NCBI RefSeq assembly: GCF_003797775.2
Contig: NZ_CP060725.1
Coordinates: forward strand, 2,474,001-2,538,000
Direction of reading: 5' to 3'
Source of the DNA: Sphingopyxis sp. OPL5
GTDB lineage: Bacteria; Pseudomonadota; Alphaproteobacteria; Sphingomonadales; Sphingomonadaceae
Length of the DNA stretch: 64,000 nt
Shown here: one piece after another, positions 60,612-64,000 of the stretch
Position numbering within the stretch: position 1 is the first letter of the stretch
Layout of the letters: each line of letters starts with the position of its first letter
Program-made: the position numbers and the translations under genes
The notes under the pieces: generated by a model
The model's input: the letters and a program-made list of their open reading frames with translations, nothing else
Told to the model about the DNA's origin: nothing
Database searches by the model: none

Positions 60612-61462
60612 CGACGCCTCATTCCCTCCCGATCATGCTCGGGGTTACCCTTGCCCTGCTCGCAGCACCCGCGGCGGCAAGCGATCCGGCCGATCCCCGC
60701 CAGCGCGTCGGTCGCGCCAACGCCGAGGCGCGGGTCCAGCCCGATCGCCAAGGCTATCGAAATGCCATCCAGCAATATGCATGGTCAGAAGGCGCGCTCT
60801 TCCAAGTCTATGCCGCGCCCGGGCAGGTCACCGATATCGTGCTGCAGGAAGGCGAACAACTAGTCGGTCCCGGTCCGGTCGCCTCGGGCGACACGGTGCG
60901 CTGGATTATCGGCGACACGGTGAGCGGTGCGGGCGCGCGGCGCCGCGTCCATATCCTGGTGAAGCCAACCCGTTCGGACATCATGACCAACATGATCATC
61001 AACACCGACCGTCGCACCTATCATGTCGAACTGCGCGCGACCGCCGCATCCTATATGGCATCGGTCTCCTGGACCTATCCTGCCGACGAGCTCATCGCCT
61101 TGCAAGTCGCCGAAGCCGAGGCAGCGCGCGCCGCGCCCGTCGCCGGGGCGATCGATCTCGCGGCGCTCAATTTCCGCTACCGGATTGCGGGCGATAAGGT
61201 CGATTGGCGCCCGGTGCGCGCCTTCGACGACACGCGCCAGCTCTTCATCGAGTTCGGCGCGGATATCGCCACGGGCGACATGCCGCCGCTGTTCGTCCTC
61301 GGCGGCAGCGGCGAGGCTGAACTCGTCAACTACCGGGTGCAGGGGCGCTATATGATCGTCGATCGCCTCTTCGAGCGCGGCGAGCTTCGCCTGGGCGCCG
61401 GGAAACAGGCGCGGACCGTCCGGATCGAGCGCGAGACGCCGCGCCGCCGGGGCCGGTCATGA
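60608..61462 (+). CDS. trbG: Conjugal transfer protein TrbG (VirB9-like)
   Basis: The 284-residue protein has a signal peptide (MTTPHSLPIMLGVTLALLAAPAAA) and the VirB9/CagX-type domains (LFQVYAAPGQVTDIVLQEGEQLVG, DRRTYHVELRATAASYMASVSWTYP, QGRYMIVDRLFERGELRLG). It forms part of the outer-membrane core of the type IV secretion channel. Overlaps trbI by ATGA. With most other trb genes missing it cannot make a channel by itself. Confidence 0.93.
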   Translation: MTTPHSLPIMLGVTLALLAAPAAASDPADPRQRVGRANAEARVQPDRQGYRNAIQQYAWSEGALFQVYAAPGQVTDIVLQEGEQLVGPGPVASGDTVRWIIGDTVSGAGARRRVHILVKPTRSDIMTNMIINTDRRTYHVELRATAASYMASVSWTYPADELIALQVAEAEAARAAPVAGAIDLAALNFRYRIAGDKVDWRPVRAFDDTRQLFIEFGADIATGDMPPLFVLGGSGEAELVNYRVQGRYMIVDRLFERGELRLGAGKQARTVRIERETPRRRGRS

Positions 61463-62685
61463 CCGAGCGCGAGGACCAGGCCATGCCGCTCGCCGAGGCG
61501 CCGGGTGTGGACGATCGCGCCGCGCAGCCACTCGACGCCGACGCCTTCCGTCTGCGCGGCGACCCTCCGCGGGTCATGCGCCTGTCGCGCAAGACGCTGG
61601 CGACCATCGGTGCTGCCGGGGGGATCGCGATCGGCGGCGCCCTGCTCTGGGCGCTGCAACCTTCGGCACCCAAGTCGTCCAAGAATCTCTATTCGGCCGA
61701 CACGGCGAACCGCGCCGAGGTCGTGACGGGCGCGCCCGCGGATTATGGCAAGGTGCCGAAACTGGGACCGCCGCTTCCCGGCGACCTCGGCCGACCGATC
61801 GTCGCGGCGCAGCGCGATGGCGAAACCGTCCCGGCGCCGCCGATGGGCAGTCCGTCGACTGGCACACGCTCACCGGCCGACGAGGCGCGCGACCGGGCGC
61901 GGCAGGAGCGTGAAGCCGCCACCACCAGTCGTCTCTTTCTCGGCGGAGGGTCCGCGGCTGCAGGCATGGCCGAGGCGCTGCGCGGATCGATCGAGCCTGC
62001 CGTGGCCGCACCGGCGCCGGTAGCCGGTGAGCGGAGCCCGGTCGCGGCGCGCCGTGCCTTTCTCGAAGGCGGCGCCGGCAAACCGAACGAAAGTCCCGAA
62101 CGCATTGGCGGACCCAGCTCGCCCTACATCCTCCAGAGCGGGAGCGTCATCCCGGCGGCGCTGATCACCGGCATCCGCTCCGACTTGCCCGGGCAGGTCA
62201 CCGCGCAGGTGACGCAAAATGTCTATGACAGTCCGACCGGCCGGATCCTGCTCATTCCGCAGGGGGCGCGGCTCGTCGGCGACTATGACAGCGAAATCGC
62301 CGCAGGGCAGGAACGCGTGCTGCTTGCCTGGGACCGGTTGATTCTGCCCGGCGGCCGGTCGATCCGGCTCGATCGCCAGCCCGGCACCGATGCACGCGGC
62401 ATGGCGGGGCTTGCCGATCGCACCGACCATCATTGGGGATCGATGCTGCGTGCGGCGCTTGTCTCGACCTTGCTCGGGGCCGGTGCCGAGCTTGGCTCGG
62501 ACGGCGATGACGCGATCGTCAGGGCGATTCGCGACGGGTCGCAGGATACGGTCAACCAGTCGGGACGGCGGCTCGTCGAGCGCCAGATGAACATCCCGCC
62601 GACCCTGACGATCCGTCCCGGCTTCGCGCTGCGCGTCCTGGTGACGCGCGATTTGATCCTCGAGCCCGAGGAAGCAGCGCGATGA
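61459..62685 (+). CDS. trbI: Conjugal transfer protein TrbI (VirB10-like)
   Basis: The 408-residue protein has a cytoplasmic N-terminus, one transmembrane helix (TLATIGAAGGIAIGGALLWAL), a proline-rich periplasmic linker and the VirB10 domain (SVIPAALITGIRSDLPGQVTAQVTQNVYDSPTG, IPQGARLVGDYDS, TIRPGFALRVLVTRDLIL). It spans both membranes in the type IV channel. Overlaps the DUF2274 gene by ATGA. Confidence 0.94.
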   Translation: MTEREDQAMPLAEAPGVDDRAAQPLDADAFRLRGDPPRVMRLSRKTLATIGAAGGIAIGGALLWALQPSAPKSSKNLYSADTANRAEVVTGAPADYGKVPKLGPPLPGDLGRPIVAAQRDGETVPAPPMGSPSTGTRSPADEARDRARQEREAATTSRLFLGGGSAAAGMAEALRGSIEPAVAAPAPVAGERSPVAARRAFLEGGAGKPNESPERIGGPSSPYILQSGSVIPAALITGIRSDLPGQVTAQVTQNVYDSPTGRILLIPQGARLVGDYDSEIAAGQERVLLAWDRLILPGGRSIRLDRQPGTDARGMAGLADRTDHHWGSMLRAALVSTLLGAGAELGSDGDDAIVRAIRDGSQDTVNQSGRRLVERQMNIPPTLTIRPGFALRVLVTRDLILEPEEAAR

Positions 62686-62903
62686 GCAAGCTCAGACTCG
62701 GGCCAATCGCCGACGACAAGCCGGTGAAGCTTGCCATCGAATTGCCCGGTGCGCTGCACCGCGAACTGATCGCCTATGCCGAGGTTCATGCGAAGGCCAC
62801 CGGTCTCGCCGAACCCATGCCGCCGGAGAAGATTGCCGTGCCGATGATCGAGCGGTTCATCGCGAGCGACCGGGGCTTTGCGACCGCGCGCCGCCGGCGA
62901 TGA
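62682..62903 (+). CDS. DUF2274 conjugal-transfer-linked protein
   Basis: The 73-residue protein (MSKLRLGPIADDKPVKLAIELP, LHRELIAYAEVHAKATG, PPEKIAVPMIERFIASDR) is the DUF2274 protein always found after trbI in this type of element. It looks like a small ribbon-helix-helix-type protein. It ends the transfer remnant. Confidence 0.92.
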   Translation: MSKLRLGPIADDKPVKLAIELPGALHRELIAYAEVHAKATGLAEPMPPEKIAVPMIERFIASDRGFATARRRR

Positions 62904-62913
62904 CATTTGGCGA

Positions 62914-63060
62914 TCATGCGCGCCGTCCCGGACGCGCCGGTGCAGGCAATTTATAAGTGGGGCTGTCGGGCTTGCAACGCACCGCCCAGATGATGGCGGG
63001 CAGCGAACGCATCAGCTCGCGAATGGCGAGGCAGCCCAATATCAGTAGCAATTCGGTCAT
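62914..63060 (-). CDS. 48-residue membrane protein, convergent to DUF2274 gene
   Basis: MTELLLILGCLAIRELMRSL begins with one hydrophobic helix and is followed by a basic tail (KLPAPARPGRR). A strong GGAGAGGAG site lies 6 bases before the ATG at 63060. Small proteins like this are seen near trbI in sphingomonad elements. Function unknown. Confidence 0.6.
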   Translation of the reverse strand: MTELLLILGCLAIRELMRSLPAIIWAVRCKPDSPTYKLPAPARPGRRA

Positions 63061-63421
63061 GGGCAGCTCCTCTCCCTATCCATTTGCATCATCCTATGTC
63101 CGCTCTCGGTGCGTTACCGCCGTCCGATAGAGCAAAAGCCCAGACAGAATCTTGTCCGCCAGCCGGCGGTATGGACACGATTCCATCCGAAACCGCTGCC
63201 GCGCGGAACGGATGGACGGTCGGCTCGAACCGCCACCGATCGCCCAATTGTCGGGAACCCACAAAAGCGTCATCAAGCCTCCAGTTCCGCAAAAGAGATC
63301 GAGCCGGTGCGGTTTCGACCGGTTTTGACCCTATGCCGCTTCCGCACACCGCTGATCCGCGGCTTTCCGCCCCGATTTTCCGCTTTATCGTCTTCGCATG
63401 CGGTCGCTAGCATCACGCGGG

Positions 63422-63468
63422 CGGACACGTCTGCCCGAATAGACGGGTGAAACGGACACATCTGTCCG
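63422..63468. repeat. Pair of 16-bp direct repeats with dyad symmetry
   Basis: CGGACACGTCTGCCCG (63422-63437) and CGGACACATCTGTCCG (63453-63468) differ at two positions and begin 31 bases apart, three helical turns. The second is a perfect palindrome with arms CGGACA/TGTCCG. This fits two binding sites for one dimeric regulator. Confidence 0.6.
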
Positions 63469-63827
63469 CCACCGCTTGGGTGCGGTTTGATTTTGCGTCT
63501 CATGCCGCGATTATGGACGATCGGGCGTTCAGGATCATGTGTCCCGATTCCAGGATCTTGTTTTCCCGCCAGCGGTCTCGGCGAGGGCCTTCGCTGAGAA
63601 AATCGATCATTGGGCGGCTCCATAAAAGGTCGATGGGCGGCAAGTGACCACGCTCGGCCGCGGCTTGCTACCGTTCCATAATGCCCGGGATGCGATCGAC
63701 CCCCGTCCGTCAACGGACGCCACTGATCGATTTTCCGGCTTCATGCCGCGAACCCGCACCGAACCAGGACCTATGGTATCGTTTCCATAAAAGTCGAATT
63801 GATCTTGACACGGTAAGCGGCATCCTT

Positions 63828-63849
63828 CATTTCAATCAATATCGAAATG
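63828..63849. promoter_or_regulatory. Operator-like inverted repeat before ArsR gene
   Basis: CATTTC-10-GAAATG (with ATATC in the centre) lies 12 bases before the start codon and just after a TTGACA-type -35. It is a likely autoregulatory operator. Confidence 0.6.
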
Positions 63850-63860
63850 AGGAAGAGACC

Positions 63861-64000
63861 ATGGATTCGACATCGGCCATCGACGCGCTGGGCGCGCTTG
63901 CACAGGAGCATCGGCTCGCGCTGTTCCGACTGCTCGTGCAGGCGGGCGGTCGGGGAATGGCGGCGGGCGCGATCGCCGAGGCGCTCGGCGTCCCCAACAG
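63861..64000 (+). CDS. ArsR-family regulator, 3' end cut by window
   Basis: The visible 46 residues (MDSTSAIDALGALAQEHRLALFRLLVQAG...MAAGAIAEALGVPN) are the N-terminal half of an ArsR winged-helix domain. A GAGGAAGAG site precedes the start. The ligand cannot be told from this part; arsenic-responsive ArsR proteins often begin this way. Confidence 0.85.
   Translation, partial: MDSTSAIDALGALAQEHRLALFRLLVQAGGRGMAAGAIAEALGVPN

Larger units (their letters stand above)
63061..63860. other. 800-base region without a supported gene
   Basis: Short frames exist (e.g. 86 codons on the minus strand at 63089-63349) but resemble nothing known. The region holds a pair of 16-bp repeats (63422-63468) and the promoter region of the ArsR gene, with TTGACA at 63805-63810. 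It may be the edge of the element remnant. Confidence 0.5.

Noticed and set aside
55465-63060. Prophage
   Set aside because: There are no capsid, tail, terminase or lysis genes; the gene set (ArdC, ParB, Trb) is that of a conjugative element.
63089-63349. 86-codon minus-strand frame
   Set aside because: There is no recognisable domain, and other frames over the same stretch are equally long.

Overview
The window looks like a chromosome segment of a GC-rich alphaproteobacterium of the order Sphingomonadales, probably close to Sphingopyxis. The signs are many TonB-dependent receptors, runs of DUF4402 proteins, a LexA box of the alphaproteobacterial GTTC-N7-GTTC type, a lasso-peptide cluster whose precursor resembles sphingopyxin, and a conjugative-element gene set typical of sphingomonads. 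The assignment is inference from gene content; there is no rRNA in the window.

Bases 1 to about 42,700 are ordinary core chromosome: a GGDEF/EAL protein, a Kef-type antiporter, RecQ, two fatty-acid-hydroxylase-family membrane enzymes, a GMC oxidoreductase, a TonB receptor, glnK-amtB behind a clear sigma-54 promoter, TldD, three DUF4402 paralogues, an ABC ATPase, NadB, a desaturase/SRPBCC/M20 operon facing an ArsR regulator, a solo LuxR regulator facing a four-gene operon of unknown function, KptA, an acyl-CoA dehydrogenase, a dipeptidase, a TlpA-like protein and a ferredoxin-NADP reductase-like enzyme. Inverted-repeat (REP/MITE-like) elements of several families sit between many of these genes.

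A tRNA-Gln(CTG) gene at 42,742-42,815 appears to mark the edge of an accessory island. First comes a complete lasso-peptide system: a 46-aa precursor, a fused RRE/protease B protein, an asparagine-synthetase-like cyclase C, and on the opposite strand a prolyl-oligopeptidase-type lasso isopeptidase, a TonB receptor with an N-terminal STN signalling domain, a FecR anti-sigma factor and an ECF sigma factor. The layout suggests the cell makes a siderophore-like or scavenging peptide, senses and re-imports it through the TonB/FecR/sigma relay and linearises it with the isopeptidase. Next to it is a luxI-luxR quorum-sensing pair; the gene coupled to luxI (phytanoyl-CoA dioxygenase family) is truncated and fused to the tail of a GntR regulator.

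From about 55,400 to 63,100 lies the remnant of an integrative conjugative element: an SOS-associated (SRAP) peptidase operon under a LexA box, ArdC, DUF2958 and other sphingomonad ICE proteins, a ParB gene cut short and joined to what looks like the last codons of trbF, then trbG, trbI and a DUF2274 gene. A large internal deletion has removed the transfer genes in between. Three structured, near-identical leaders precede ardC, the DUF6878-like gene and parB. The window ends inside an ArsR-family regulator with its own operator-like inverted repeat.
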